A DNA stretch of 64,000 nt. It comes from Streptomyces sp. GQFP. GTDB lineage: Bacteria; Actinomycetota; Actinomycetes; Streptomycetales; Streptomycetaceae. Location: contig NZ_CP089312.1 of NCBI RefSeq assembly GCF_021545335.1, positions 1,488,001 through 1,552,000 on the forward strand, written 5' to 3'. The position numbers were made by a program, and so were the translations under genes. The notes below the pieces were generated by a model, which had not been told where the DNA came from, did no database searches, and saw only the letters and a list, made by a program, of their open reading frames with translations. This document shows positions 41,822 through 52,703 of the stretch, one piece after another; positions within the stretch are counted from its first letter, which is position 1; each line of letters opens with the position of its first letter.

Positions 41822-42685
41822 GTGAGTGAGCGGCGGGCTGCGCCCACCGTGGGCCAAGTGGTGCTCGGGAGACGGCTCCAGGAGCTGCGCGAGGCGGCCG
41901 GGCTGAAGCGGGAAGAGGCCGCGCGGGTTCTGCGGGTGGCCTCGGCGACCGTACGGCGGATGGAGATGGCCGAGGTCGCCCTCAAAATCCCGTACGTCCA
42001 TGCGCTGTTGACGGCGTACGGCGTGCCCGAGGACGAGGCGTCCGTCTTCGTCGACCTCGCCGAGGAGGCGAACGAGCCCGGCTGGTGGCAGCGGTTCGCC
42101 GATGTCGTGCCGGACTGGTTCAGTATGCATGTGAGCCTGGAGGGCTCCGCCCGGCTCATCCGGTCGTACGAACCCCACTTCGTGCCCGGCCTGTTGCAGA
42201 CCCCGGAGTACGCGCGTGCCGTCATGGAGGCCGGGACGGTCGGGCAGACGGGCCCCGAGGCGGTCGAGCGGCATGTGTCGCTGCGGATGGCCCGGCAGAA
42301 GCTGCTGACCCGCGAACACCCGCCCCACCTCTGGGTGATCGTCGACGAGACGGTACTGCGCCGGCCCGTGAGCATCCGTGGCGAGGTCATGCGCGAGCAG
42401 CTGGACCGGCTCCTCGACGTGTCGGAGAGCGGCCATGTCACCATCCAGGTCGCCGAGTTCAGGGACGGCCCGCATCCCGGTACGTCGGCGCCCTTCGAAC
42501 TGTTCCGCTTCGCCGAGCCCGAACTGCCCGACATGGTCTACACCGAGTACCTGACCGGTGCGCTCTATCTGGACTCCCGCCGCGAGGTCGCCGCGCACCT
42601 GGAGGTGCTGGACCACATGACGGCGGGCGCTGCGTCGGCCCAGCGCACGAAAGAGATCATCGCCGAGTACCGAGACGGCTACTGA
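41822..42685 (+). CDS. HTH/DUF5753 transcriptional regulator
   Basis: A 287-residue Streptomyces-type regulator: HTH_31 domain (VVLGRRLQELREAAGLKREEAARVLRVASATVRRMEMAEVALKIPYVHALLTAYGV) and a DUF5753 domain from about residue 95 (FSMHVSLEGSARLIRSYEPHFVPGLLQTPEYARAVM), with the closing DSRREVAAHLEVLDHM. These proteins are multi-copy in Streptomyces and typically pair with small DUF397 proteins; none is adjacent here, instead a DUF574 methyltransferase gene follows within 100 bp. The GTG at 41822 has GGGGAGG upstream. Role in differentiation or signalling is inferred from family only. Confidence 0.9.
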   Translation: MSERRAAPTVGQVVLGRRLQELREAAGLKREEAARVLRVASATVRRMEMAEVALKIPYVHALLTAYGVPEDEASVFVDLAEEANEPGWWQRFADVVPDWFSMHVSLEGSARLIRSYEPHFVPGLLQTPEYARAVMEAGTVGQTGPEAVERHVSLRMARQKLLTREHPPHLWVIVDETVLRRPVSIRGEVMREQLDRLLDVSESGHVTIQVAEFRDGPHPGTSAPFELFRFAEPELPDMVYTEYLTGALYLDSRREVAAHLEVLDHMTAGAASAQRTKEIIAEYRDGY

Positions 42686-42777
42686 CCCCACAGCACCTGC
42701 TCCACGTCCCCCCACCCCACCCCCTCACGCGAACCGCAGCCATGACCCAGGACCCAGGACTCAGGAGCACAGACGGC

Positions 42778-43593
42778 ATGACCGGACCCGAGGACGCAGC
42801 CCCCCGTATCGACACCAGCAGACCGCACCCGGCCCGGGTCTACGACTGGTGGCTCGGCGGCAAGGACAACTACCCGGTGGACGAGGAACTGGCCCGGAAG
42901 ATCCTCGCCGCGGACGGCACGGTGCTGCGGGGCGCACGCGCCAACCGCCGGTTCATGCAGCGGGCGACGCGTGTCGCCGCCGAGGCCGGTGTCCGCCAGT
43001 TCCTGGACATCGGCACGGGCATCCCCACCGAGCCGAACCTGCACCAGGTGGCCCAGAGCGTCGCCCCCGAGTCCAAGGTGGTGTACGCGGACAACGACCC
43101 GATCGTCCTGCGGCACGCACAAGCCCTCCTGCGCGGCACGCCCGAGGGCACCACCGACTACGTACACGCCGACGCCCGCGACCCCGAGAAGATCCTGGGC
43201 CTGGCCGCCGAGTCCCTGGACTTCACCCGGCCCATCGCACTGTCACTGGTCGCGCTGACCCACTACCTGAGCGACGGCCCCGACGGCGACGACGTCCACG
43301 GCCTCGTCAAGACATACGTCGACGCACTCGCCCCAGGCAGCTACCTGATCCTCTCCCAGGTCACCCCGGACCTCAGCCCCGAGGCCATAGCCAAGGCAAC
43401 CGAACACTTCCGCCGCAGCGGCACCCCCTTCTTCCCTCGCCCCCTCACCGAGTTCCACCACTTCTTCGACGGCCTGGAACTACTCGGCCCCGGCGTGATC
43501 CCGGTCTACGGCTGGCGCCCGGAACCGGAGGACGTAGCGGCCCAGGCAGAGGGCATCGTGCCGGTGTACGCAGGGGTGGCCCGCAAGCCCTGA
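42778..43593 (+). CDS. DUF574-family SAM-dependent methyltransferase
   Basis: A 271-residue member of the actinobacterial S-adenosyl methyltransferase family PF04672. The diagnostic ARVYDWWLGGKDNYPVDEELA and RANRRFMQRATRVAAEAGVRQFLDIGTGIPTEPNLHQVA are present, with VVYADNDPIVLRHAQALL as the SAM-ribose strand. The substrate of this family is unknown. The ATG at 42778 has AGGAG ten bases upstream; the ATG at 42742 lacks an RBS but would add 12 residues. It follows the DUF5753 regulator and may be in its operon. A hairpin repeat begins at its stop codon. Confidence 0.9.
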   Translation: MTGPEDAAPRIDTSRPHPARVYDWWLGGKDNYPVDEELARKILAADGTVLRGARANRRFMQRATRVAAEAGVRQFLDIGTGIPTEPNLHQVAQSVAPESKVVYADNDPIVLRHAQALLRGTPEGTTDYVHADARDPEKILGLAAESLDFTRPIALSLVALTHYLSDGPDGDDVHGLVKTYVDALAPGSYLILSQVTPDLSPEAIAKATEHFRRSGTPFFPRPLTEFHHFFDGLELLGPGVIPVYGWRPEPEDVAAQAEGIVPVYAGVARKP

Positions 43594-43690
43594 AGGAGCG
43601 CGGAGCGCTTCCTTCAGGGGCGCGGGGCTGTATCGATGTGCGGCTCCGCCGCGTGGGCGCGACCAGCCACAACGCACCCGCACCCCGCAA
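43591..43690 (-). repeat. Dispersed hairpin repeat, long type (inverted copy), at a convergent gene end
   Basis: TGAAGGAGCGC (43591-43601) and GCGCTTCCTTCA (43605-43616) form a hairpin that includes the methyltransferase stop codon. The rest aligns to 14998-15080 (shared CGGCTCCGCCGCG block and GTGGGCGCGACCAGCCACAA). DnaK converges from 43696, so it probably serves as a two-way terminator. Confidence 0.75.
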
Positions 43691-43695
43691 CGCAC

Positions 43696-45561
<1,866 letters not shown>

Positions 45562-45671
45562 AGCTGTCCCCTTCCTCCGGATCCCTCCTATGAGGTACCC
45601 GGAAACGACGATGCCGCGCACCTCGGACATCGAGGGGCGCGGCAGGGGGCGTGAAAAACTCCCGACGAACG

Positions 45672-46100
45672 TCAGGCGAGCTTGGCCGACAGGGTGATCG
45701 TCGTACCGGTCAGGGCCTTGCTGACCGGGCAGTTCTCCTTGGCGTCCTCGGCGGCGGCGACGAAGGCGTCCTCGTCGAGGCCGGGCACGGTGCCCTCCAC
45801 GGTGAGGTGGATGCCGGTGATGCCCTCACCCGGCTGGAAGACGACGTCGGCCGAGGTCGTGAGCTTGGTGGCCGGGGTCCCGGCGCCGGCGAGGGCGTGC
45901 GAGAACGCCATCGAGAAGCAGCTGGAGTGGGCGGCGGCGATCAGCTCCTCGGGGCTGGTCTTGCCGTTCGCGTCCTGGGCGCGCGACGCCCACGTCACGG
46001 GCTGCTCGGCGATGGCTCCGGAGGAGTCGAAGGTGACAACGCCGCTGCCCTCCAGCAGGTTGCCTTCCCAGACGGTGTGTGCAGAGCGCGTGGTAGCCAC
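45672..46100 (-). CDS. OsmC-family peroxidase (organic hydroperoxide/osmotic stress)
   Basis: A 142-residue OsmC-type protein. The peroxidatic cysteines lie in [16 protein letters not shown] (Cys about 61) and ENCPVSKAL (Cys about 125), the two-cysteine pattern of the family; the N-terminus is [21 protein letters not shown]. It reduces organic hydroperoxides. The start is the GTG at 46100 with AGGAAG upstream. It is upstream of the DnaK gene on the same strand (110 bp), giving a stress-protection pair. Confidence 0.92.
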   Translation of the reverse strand: MATTRSAHTVWEGNLLEGSGVVTFDSSGAIAEQPVTWASRAQDANGKTSPEELIAAAHSSCFSMAFSHALAGAGTPATKLTTSADVVFQPGEGITGIHLTVEGTVPGLDEDAFVAAAEDAKENCPVSKALTGTTITLSAKLA

Positions 46101-46176
46101 GGTTCTTCCTTTCGCGTGTGATCCCGATGCCGGGGTTCGTACCCCCCATCCGATCACACTCCGGCCCACTTCCGGC

Positions 46177-47979
46177 TCACTGCACGCGAAAGACCGGCCC
46201 ACGTGCGGTGAACGGCAGACGAGCGCCCTGCGGAATCAGATAGGCGTGCTCACGCCGCACCCGCAGGACGTCGCACCAGCCGTCCGTGATCACCAGCACG
46301 GGCGCCCCCGGCGGGAAGTCGTCGGCCCGGTGCAGCAGATCGACGCCGGGCTGGAGCACCGTCCCGCCGCGCCCGCGCACCCGGACCCGCCCGGCGATCT
46401 CGGTGACCGGCAGATAGCCCGCGTCGTGAGCGGCGGCATCGCAGAACACGACGCGCGCCGCCGGTACGTCCCGTGCGCCGGCGTACGAGGCGATCGCGCC
46501 CAGCGCCTTCCCGAGCAGCGTGCGGTCCATGGACCCGGAGGTGTCGAGGACCACGCCGAAGGTGCAGCGGGCGATCTCCTCGGGCGGGAAGTACCGCCCC
46601 GCGCGCGGGATGTCGGGCGTGGAGGACTGCCGGCGCGAGGGGCGCGCATACGACCGTACGGGCTCCGGGCGGGGCACGAACTCGTCGAACCAGCGGGCGA
46701 GTTGGGCGTCCCAGGGCAGCGGCGGATGATTGAGCGCGCGGATCTCCTCCACCAACCCGCCGGGCAGGTACCCGCGTTCCTGCTGCTCGTGCAGGTTCAG
46801 CCCCTGGCCGAGACCGCGCCGGTAGAACTCGTCGAGGTCGACGTAGTCGCGCGGTGAGCCGAGCGGGCTGCCCAGCACATCGCAGGCACCCTTCCCGCGC
46901 AGGGTGGACAGGCGGCGCATCCGGCGCAGGTCGGTCGCGATCCGGTCGTACACCTCCTCCGCCGAGAGGCCCTTCAACTCGACGTCGTACAGCAGCCCTT
47001 GGGGCGCGGTGCCGACGTCCATCTCCGTCAGCCAGCTGTTGATGACGTAGTCGCAGGCGACGTTGAAGAGGTACGGGTCGCGGGTGCCGCAGCGGTCGCC
47101 GTGGCGCAGGGCGGCGTGCAGCATCTCGTGGGCGAGGACGAACCGCCATTCCTCGTCGTCCAGTTGGCAGAGCGGGTTGATGTAGATCTCGCCCGCCTCC
47201 GCGTTGACGGCGGCGACGGAGATGCCGTGGGCGTGGACGAGTTCGAGGTCGGCGACGAGCTTGATGCCTGCCGCGATCCCGCCGAGCAGCGGGTAGGAGG
47301 TGACGAACCAGCTCAACGCCTTTTCCCAGGGCCGCAGTCGAGCAGCGTCGTCGGACATGGACTCGCGTCGGCCGCCGGCCACGTCCATCGCCGTCGCCAT
47401 GGTGCGGGTCAGGGCGGAGGCGAAGGCGAGCTGCCAGTCGGGGACCGCCGGGGCCCACTTGTCGTACGGTTCGAGCCACTGGTCGGGCTCGCTGCCCGCC
47501 GTACCGCAGCGCTCGAACGCGACCGGGATCGAGCCCGCGCGCCGCCAGCGGGCGGCCAGTTGCTCCTCGTCGCCGTCGGGGTAGGCGTGCGGCAGGAGTT
47601 CGGGGGCGGTGCCGACCGGGAAGCCGAGCAGGAAGCGGTTGACAACGACGCAGCGGGCAGCGATGTCGTAGCGGTCGGGCTGGACGCGGTCGCCCTTCGC
47701 CGCCGGGACATGCCCGAAACCGAGGTGGATGAGACCGTGGGCGACCGCCCACGCCCACTCGGCCGGTTCGGCGCGCCGGGTGGGGTGGACGTGCAGCACG
47801 CCGTCCGAGTCGACACACACCAGTCCGTCTCGGGGCGAGAGGACGCAGTCCTCGTTCCGGCAGGTGACGAAGTCCACCGAGCCGAGCGCCGGGTTGGCGC
47901 GTACGAGGGCCAGCCCGGCCTCGTACGCCTCCCGCGCGAGGTCCTTCTTCTTCTGCGCCTGCTTGCGCGCCCGGCTCAC
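46177..47979 (-). CDS. DUF2201-type zincin/VWA protein, partner of MoxR ATPase
   Basis: A 600-residue cytosolic protein. The N-terminal putative metallopeptidase part holds an HExxH zinc motif with a third His: HEMLH at 284-288 and His293 (FVLAHEMLHAALRHGDR), followed by LFNVACDYVINSWL. A weaker copy of the same pattern lies at 77-117: WAVAHGLIHLGFGH (His81, His85, His90, Glu replaced by Gly) then RYDIAARCVVVNRFL. The C-terminus is a VWA-like domain with MIDAS core DTSGSMD at 479-485. Its GTG start overlaps the ATPase stop (GTGA), so the two are coupled. The pair probably remodels or proteolytically activates a client protein; the client is unknown. Confidence 0.85.
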   Translation of the reverse strand: MSRARKQAQKKKDLAREAYEAGLALVRANPALGSVDFVTCRNEDCVLSPRDGLVCVDSDGVLHVHPTRRAEPAEWAWAVAHGLIHLGFGHVPAAKGDRVQPDRYDIAARCVVVNRFLLGFPVGTAPELLPHAYPDGDEEQLAARWRRAGSIPVAFERCGTAGSEPDQWLEPYDKWAPAVPDWQLAFASALTRTMATAMDVAGGRRESMSDDAARLRPWEKALSWFVTSYPLLGGIAAGIKLVADLELVHAHGISVAAVNAEAGEIYINPLCQLDDEEWRFVLAHEMLHAALRHGDRCGTRDPYLFNVACDYVINSWLTEMDVGTAPQGLLYDVELKGLSAEEVYDRIATDLRRMRRLSTLRGKGACDVLGSPLGSPRDYVDLDEFYRRGLGQGLNLHEQQERGYLPGGLVEEIRALNHPPLPWDAQLARWFDEFVPRPEPVRSYARPSRRQSSTPDIPRAGRYFPPEEIARCTFGVVLDTSGSMDRTLLGKALGAIASYAGARDVPAARVVFCDAAAHDAGYLPVTEIAGRVRVRGRGGTVLQPGVDLLHRADDFPPGAPVLVITDGWCDVLRVRREHAYLIPQGARLPFTARGPVFRVQ

Positions 47980-49037
47980 CGACGCGCCTCCACCAGCCGG
48001 GGCATGTCCCGCGCCGCCTCGACCAGGAACCAGGCGGGCAGCAGGGGGTTGCCGTCGGCGTCGGCGGCGATGACGCTCTGCGCGACCTCCACCGAGATCT
48101 CGGCGAGCTGCACGAGCAGCGACTTGGCGCGGTACGCGGCCTCGCGGCCGTTGGGCGACATGTGCCCCTTGCTGACGGGGAGTTCCTTGACCAGGCGCCC
48201 GCGGAACGACTCGGCGAGGTAGTAGAGCAGGTCGCGGTCCTCGATGCGGTGGGGCCAGCGCGCGTCGCCCTTGATGATCGCGTCGATGCCGAACCGGCTG
48301 CGCACGATCTTGACGTACCCGCAGAACGCGGTGGCGTGCGTCGGTGTCAGCGCGCCGTGCGCGATCACCTTCAGGGTCTCCTCGTCGAGCGCGGGCCCGA
48401 AGGAGTGCAGGGCGTCGGAGAGCATGTGCCAGGAGCGGGGCGTGGAGAAGGGCTCCTCGGTCTTCGGCGGCTTGGACCAGAGGTGGTCGGGCCGGTCGGT
48501 GAGGTGGTCCACGACCCACGGGTGGATGTCGTTGTTCGCGGCCCAGACCAGCCAGTCCTTCGGCGAGGCCTCAAGATGCACGTGGGCGAGGCGGTTGACG
48601 AGGGCGGAGGCGATCGGGCGGGCGAGGGCGTTGTCGGTGGCGCGGTTGCCGGCGCCGATCACGATCGAGCCCTTCGGCAGCTCGTAGTTGCCGATACGGC
48701 GGTCCAGGATCAGCGAGTAGAACGCCTTCTGGACGTCGGGCGTGGCCGCGTTCAGCTCGTCCAGGAACAGGCAGTACGGCTCGTCACGGGCGATGGCCTC
48801 CGGCGGACAGAACACGGACCGCCCGTCGCGGATCTGCGGTACGCCGATCAGGTCCTCCGGCGCCAGCTGTGTACCGAGCAGGCTGACGCACTCCAGTCCC
48901 AGCGCCTGAGCGAACTCCCTTACCAGGGAGGACTTTCCGATGCCGGGGGCGCCCCAGAGGAACACGGGCCGCACGGTCGCGAGACCGAGCAGCAGCTCCG
49001 GAATCCGGGCGGGAGTGACGGTGACGGCAGCCTGCAT
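47976..49037 (-). CDS. MoxR-type AAA+ ATPase
   Basis: A 353-residue AAA+ ATPase with Walker A GAPGIGKSS at 29-37, Walker B CLFLDELN (Asp93, Glu94) and sensor-like VIGAGNRATDNALARPIASALVNRL. MoxR proteins act as hexameric chaperones, often handing a metal cofactor or conformation change to a client through a VWA partner. Here the next gene, overlapping by four bases, encodes a zincin-VWA protein, the expected adaptor. The ATG at 49037 begins MQAAVTVTPARIPELLLGL. Nothing nearby identifies the client. Confidence 0.9.
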   Translation of the reverse strand: MQAAVTVTPARIPELLLGLATVRPVFLWGAPGIGKSSLVREFAQALGLECVSLLGTQLAPEDLIGVPQIRDGRSVFCPPEAIARDEPYCLFLDELNAATPDVQKAFYSLILDRRIGNYELPKGSIVIGAGNRATDNALARPIASALVNRLAHVHLEASPKDWLVWAANNDIHPWVVDHLTDRPDHLWSKPPKTEEPFSTPRSWHMLSDALHSFGPALDEETLKVIAHGALTPTHATAFCGYVKIVRSRFGIDAIIKGDARWPHRIEDRDLLYYLAESFRGRLVKELPVSKGHMSPNGREAAYRAKSLLVQLAEISVEVAQSVIAADADGNPLLPAWFLVEAARDMPRLVEARR

Positions 49038-49188
49038 ACAGAAAACTCCAGGGGGTTCGTAGAGGACGGAGTGCGCGCGACAGCGCGGGGTCCGGTACGA
49101 ACAGTGTGGGTACGGAGGCGCGTGGGCGCAGCCGATTATTCGGCGGCCCTGCTGGCACGGCTGCCCCGGCCACCACGACTGCCCCGAC

Positions 49189-51288
49189 TCAGGCCGCCCG
49201 CTGGTCCCCCGGATCCCGGGGCGCCTCCAGGGGCACCTGCGGACCGTTGCACTCGCGCAGCCAGCGGCGCAGTACGCGGTGGATGTGCTCGGCGCCGACC
49301 AGTTCCTCCCCCTCCTCGACCGCGGCGGACAGCGCGACCGGCGCCATCAGGAAGGGCCTGCCCTGGGCCCCGCCGAGCCCGCCGTGCGAGCCGATCTGCT
49401 CCTCGAAGGCGAGCACCTCGCCCTCGGCCGGGTCGTACCAGGAGTTGACCATGATGTCGGCGGTGTGCGGGAAGGAGTGCGTACGGCGGACCGCGTCGGC
49501 CGCGCCGGGCCCGAAGTCGGCCAGCGGACCGGGGTGTTCACCGTCCGGCTCGTCCAACTCGTCCACCGGGATCTCCGCGCCGTGGGCGCCCAGCACCACT
49601 CCGCCGTGCTCCTCGCTGCGGACGAGGACGAAGCCGACGCCGGGATGGTTGGCGAGGGTGGTGAGCAGCGCGGGGTGGCGGGCGTCGATCTCCTCCTTGG
49701 TCATGCGGTGATGCACGTCCGGGAAGGAGATCAGGCCGAGGTTGCCGGAGGCGAGCACCAGAGGTTCGGAGTTACGGCCCGTGGGCACGTGCCGGCCGCC
49801 GTTCTCCTCGACGGGCCTGCGCAGCGCGGCGCGTACGGCGGCCCGTGCCTCGGCCCCGCTGTGGGTGCGCTGTGCCTTGCGCGACACGGGGAGCCCGCAG
49901 CCGGCCCGGACCAGGTCGCCGAGGGTGAGTCCGTACCGTCCCCGGAAGGTCTCGCCGGGGCTCTGTCCGTGGTCGGAGAGGAGGACGATCCGGTACGGGC
50001 GCGGGGCGTGTTCGGCGACGTTCGCGATCAACGCGAGGGAACGGTCGAGGCGTTGGAGGACTTTCTCCGTGTCGCGGCTGTGCGGTCCGGAGTGGTGGGC
50101 GACCTCGTCGTACGCGACCAGGTCGGCGTAGACGGCGGTGCGCCCGGCGAGCATGTCGCCCATCACAGCGGCGACGACCACGTCCCGCTCGACGACGGTC
50201 GCGAAGGCGCGGACCAGGGGGTAAAGGCCCCCGCGTGCGACGCGCGGGCGCATCTCCCGCATCCGGGCCCTGGTCGACTGGCCGATCTCGCGGCCGACCT
50301 CGGCGACGAAGGACAGGGCGGTGCGGACGGCGTTGGCGGGGTCGGAGAAGTAGGCGAAGTACCCCGCCCGGGAACGGTTCTCCCGGCCGCGCCGCCGTAC
50401 CGCGATGGACAGCACGAGGGCCTGTTGGTCGGCGCCGCCGCTGAAGAGGTTGCCCCGGCTGGCGCCGTCGACGGTGAGCAGGCCGCCGTCGCCGGTGCGT
50501 TCGACGGCCCGGCGCTGGAGTTCGGCGGCGCTGGTGGGCCGGTTGCAGACCATGACCTCGCCCTTGTCCTTCTCGTACCAGCGGAAGGCGGGGATGTCGT
50601 GGTTGGTGCCGTGCAGGATGCCGAGCTGGCTGGCGCCGGTCTGGCTGGACCAGTCGGTACGCCAGGGAGTGAGCCGGTGGGTGGCGTCCAGCAGGCCCGC
50701 CACGGTCGGCATCAGCCCCTTCTCGACGGCCCGCACCAGGACGTCGTGGCCGACGCCGTCGAGCTGCAGGAACACCACACCGGGCGTCGTGGGCCCCGTG
50801 AGCGGCCGTGCGGTGCCACGTCGGTCGGCGAGGCGGTAGAGCCGTCTGCGGTAGGCGTCGTCGTCCCGTACGGCCAGGGCCGCGCCCGTCGCGGAGGCCA
50901 CGGCGGACATCACCGCGGCGACCACCACCGCCGTCTCCGGCGCCACCTCGGGGCGGTCGGCCGGGGTCAGCCGCAGGGCGACGAGCAGCAGGAAGCCGTT
51001 GAGGAAGAAGACCAGCAGGCCGAGGACCAGGGCGGGCACGAGCAGCAGCAGCCGGACCAGCACCGGCCAGGCCAGCGCCGACAGCAGACCGAAGGCGCCG
51101 GCACCGATGGCCGCGGTGATCGCGATCCGGGTGGCGCTGTCGCCGTCGTCGCTCCGGATCTGGAAGTCCGGCAGGATGCCCGCGAGCACCAGCATCGTGA
51201 GCGTCGACACGGCCCACACCGCGACGCTCCGCCCGATCTGGCTGGCGATCCGCCGCCAAGGCCCCGCACCCACGCCCGCACACCTCAC
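49189..51288 (-). CDS. Membrane-anchored alkaline phosphatase/phosphodiesterase with holin-like N-terminus
   Basis: A 699-residue fusion. Residues ~20-140 form a holin-4-like membrane region of about four helices (SVAVWAVSTLTMLVLAGIL...LLLLVPALVLGLLVFFLNGFLLLVAL...). From ~170 comes a type I phosphodiesterase/nucleotide pyrophosphatase fold: VVFLQLDGVGHDVL with metal Asp177, nucleophile Thr217 in WSSQTGASQLGILHG, DLVAYDEVAHHSGPH and VLLSDHGQS. The C-terminus has GSHGGLGGAQGRPFLMAP. It may cleave a phosphodiester in lipids or cell-wall polymers at the membrane. GTG at 51288, alternative GTG at 51273. Confidence 0.87.
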   Translation of the reverse strand: MRCAGVGAGPWRRIASQIGRSVAVWAVSTLTMLVLAGILPDFQIRSDDGDSATRIAITAAIGAGAFGLLSALAWPVLVRLLLLVPALVLGLLVFFLNGFLLLVALRLTPADRPEVAPETAVVVAAVMSAVASATGAALAVRDDDAYRRRLYRLADRRGTARPLTGPTTPGVVFLQLDGVGHDVLVRAVEKGLMPTVAGLLDATHRLTPWRTDWSSQTGASQLGILHGTNHDIPAFRWYEKDKGEVMVCNRPTSAAELQRRAVERTGDGGLLTVDGASRGNLFSGGADQQALVLSIAVRRRGRENRSRAGYFAYFSDPANAVRTALSFVAEVGREIGQSTRARMREMRPRVARGGLYPLVRAFATVVERDVVVAAVMGDMLAGRTAVYADLVAYDEVAHHSGPHSRDTEKVLQRLDRSLALIANVAEHAPRPYRIVLLSDHGQSPGETFRGRYGLTLGDLVRAGCGLPVSRKAQRTHSGAEARAAVRAALRRPVEENGGRHVPTGRNSEPLVLASGNLGLISFPDVHHRMTKEEIDARHPALLTTLANHPGVGFVLVRSEEHGGVVLGAHGAEIPVDELDEPDGEHPGPLADFGPGAADAVRRTHSFPHTADIMVNSWYDPAEGEVLAFEEQIGSHGGLGGAQGRPFLMAPVALSAAVEEGEELVGAEHIHRVLRRWLRECNGPQVPLEAPRDPGDQRAA

Positions 51289-51367
51289 GTCCCGGCCCGT
51301 CCCCGTGGCGGGCCTGCACCCACCCTGTCACAACGGGCGGGCGCGGCCCGGCGTGCCCTGTGCGGGA

Positions 51368-51802
51368 TCAGCGACCGTCGTACCCGGCGGTAGGCATGGA
51401 CAGCCGGCGGTGCACCCGGGCCTTCATCTGGGCGTCGTACGACGGTTCCGCGCGGCCCACCGTCTCCACCCGCACCCCGCGCCGCTCGCACTCGGCGGTG
51501 AACTCGTCGACCGAGGTCAGCGCCTGTTCCAGGACCCGCTGGCTGGGCGCCACGAAGAGGTCGAGGCCGGGTTCGACGCCGTCCCAGAGGGCGGAGTGGT
51601 CGGGACGCAGACTGTTGACGAGCAACTCACGAGTGACGACATACCCATGTTCGGCGGCCCAGCGGGCGCACATCGCGTGCTGGCTTCGGGAGTCGACGAG
51701 GAACGGCTCCTCGTCGAGTTCTTCGAGCGGCGTCAGACTGGCGATCGCGGTGACCCGCGGCGGCTGGCCGGGCAGGCCGGAGGCGGCGTGCGCGTGTCCC
51801 AT
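51368..51802 (-). CDS. Conserved hypothetical protein
   Basis: A 144-residue cytosolic protein starting MGHAHAASGLPGQPPRVTAIASLTPLEELDEEPFLVDSRSQHAMCARWAAEHGYVVTREL. The middle resembles the start of a serine-recombinase-like nucleotide fold (a residue string followed by QHAMCARWAAEHGYVV) but the catalytic serine context is missing, so no function is claimed. The ATG at 51802 has GAGGGGG upstream. It is divergent from the metallo-beta-lactamase-fold gene and follows it across a 124-bp shared promoter region. Confidence 0.75.
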   Translation of the reverse strand: MGHAHAASGLPGQPPRVTAIASLTPLEELDEEPFLVDSRSQHAMCARWAAEHGYVVTRELLVNSLRPDHSALWDGVEPGLDLFVAPSQRVLEQALTSVDEFTAECERRGVRVETVGRAEPSYDAQMKARVHRRLSMPTAGYDGR

Positions 51803-51926
51803 GGCGTCCCCCTCAAAGCTCCGGGCTTCCCCGTTCACCTCAGGGTTTTCCCCACTCGCCCCGGGTTTCCCGCCGACCCTACTCCTGCCCGTAGTCTTCG
51901 GGGAGTCGCGCGAAGGAGGCAAAGGG

Positions 51927-52703
51927 GTGCCGGTGGACATCACGTGGTGGGGGCACGCCACCTGTACGGTCGAGGACTCGGGCGTACGTCTGCTGACCGA
52001 CCCCCTGTTCGTGCGCCGGCTCGCCCATCTGCGCCGTCGACGGGGCGAGTTGCCGCCGCCCGGCGCATGGAGCGCGCAGGTGGCGCTCGTCTCCCACCTT
52101 CACTCCGACCACCTTCATGTCCCCTCCCTCGCGCGCCTCGCGCCCGGCGCACACCTGATCGTGCCCCGGGGCGCACCGAAGGCGGTGCCGGGCCTGACGC
52201 GCCGCCTGGCGCACCTGCGGATCACGGAGGTGGCCCCCGGGGACCACACCAAGGTCGGTGACCTGGTCGTACGGGCCGTGTCTGCGCGGCACGACGGGCG
52301 GCGGCTCAACTTCGGACCGCAGCGGGCTCCCGCGCTCGGCTACGTGATCGAGGGCGAGGCGCGGACGTACTTCGCCGGGGACACGGGCCTGTTCGAGTCG
52401 ATGGCCGAGGAGGTCGGGCCGGTCGACGTGGCACTGCTGCCGGTGGGCGGCTGGGGCCCGTACCTCGGCGAGGGCCATCTGAACGCCGAACGGGCGGCCG
52501 AGGCGCTGACCCGACTGGCGCCGCGCACCGCCGTGCCGGTGCACTACGGCACGTACTGGCCGATCGGGATGGACGCCGTACGCCCCCACGAGTTCTATTC
52601 GCCGGGTGAGGAGTTCGTACGCCTCGCGGCGGAGCGTGCGCCCTCGGTCGAGGTGCACCGGCTGGAGCACGGGGAGAGCATGCGCCTGGAGGTCGCGCCG
52701 TGA
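51927..52703 (+). CDS. Metallo-beta-lactamase-fold hydrolase
   Basis: A 258-residue MBL-fold protein. The metal motif is SHLHSDHLHVPSL (HxHxDH), with AGDTGLFE and the late VPVHYGTYW supplying further ligands; the start DITWWGHATCTVEDSGVRLLTDPLF is the UlaG/ComA-like subgroup. Substrate unknown. The GTG at 51927 has AAGGAGG seven bases upstream. Its stop overlaps the start of the DedA gene (GTGA), so the two are co-translated; a link between this hydrolase and the DedA membrane protein is plausible. Confidence 0.9.
   Translation: MPVDITWWGHATCTVEDSGVRLLTDPLFVRRLAHLRRRRGELPPPGAWSAQVALVSHLHSDHLHVPSLARLAPGAHLIVPRGAPKAVPGLTRRLAHLRITEVAPGDHTKVGDLVVRAVSARHDGRRLNFGPQRAPALGYVIEGEARTYFAGDTGLFESMAEEVGPVDVALLPVGGWGPYLGEGHLNAERAAEALTRLAPRTAVPVHYGTYWPIGMDAVRPHEFYSPGEEFVRLAAERAPSVEVHRLEHGESMRLEVAP

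Noticed and set aside
45562..45671. Possible HAIR (HspR) element before DnaK
   Set aside because: No CTTGAGT-N7-ACTCAAG-like repeat was found in this stretch.
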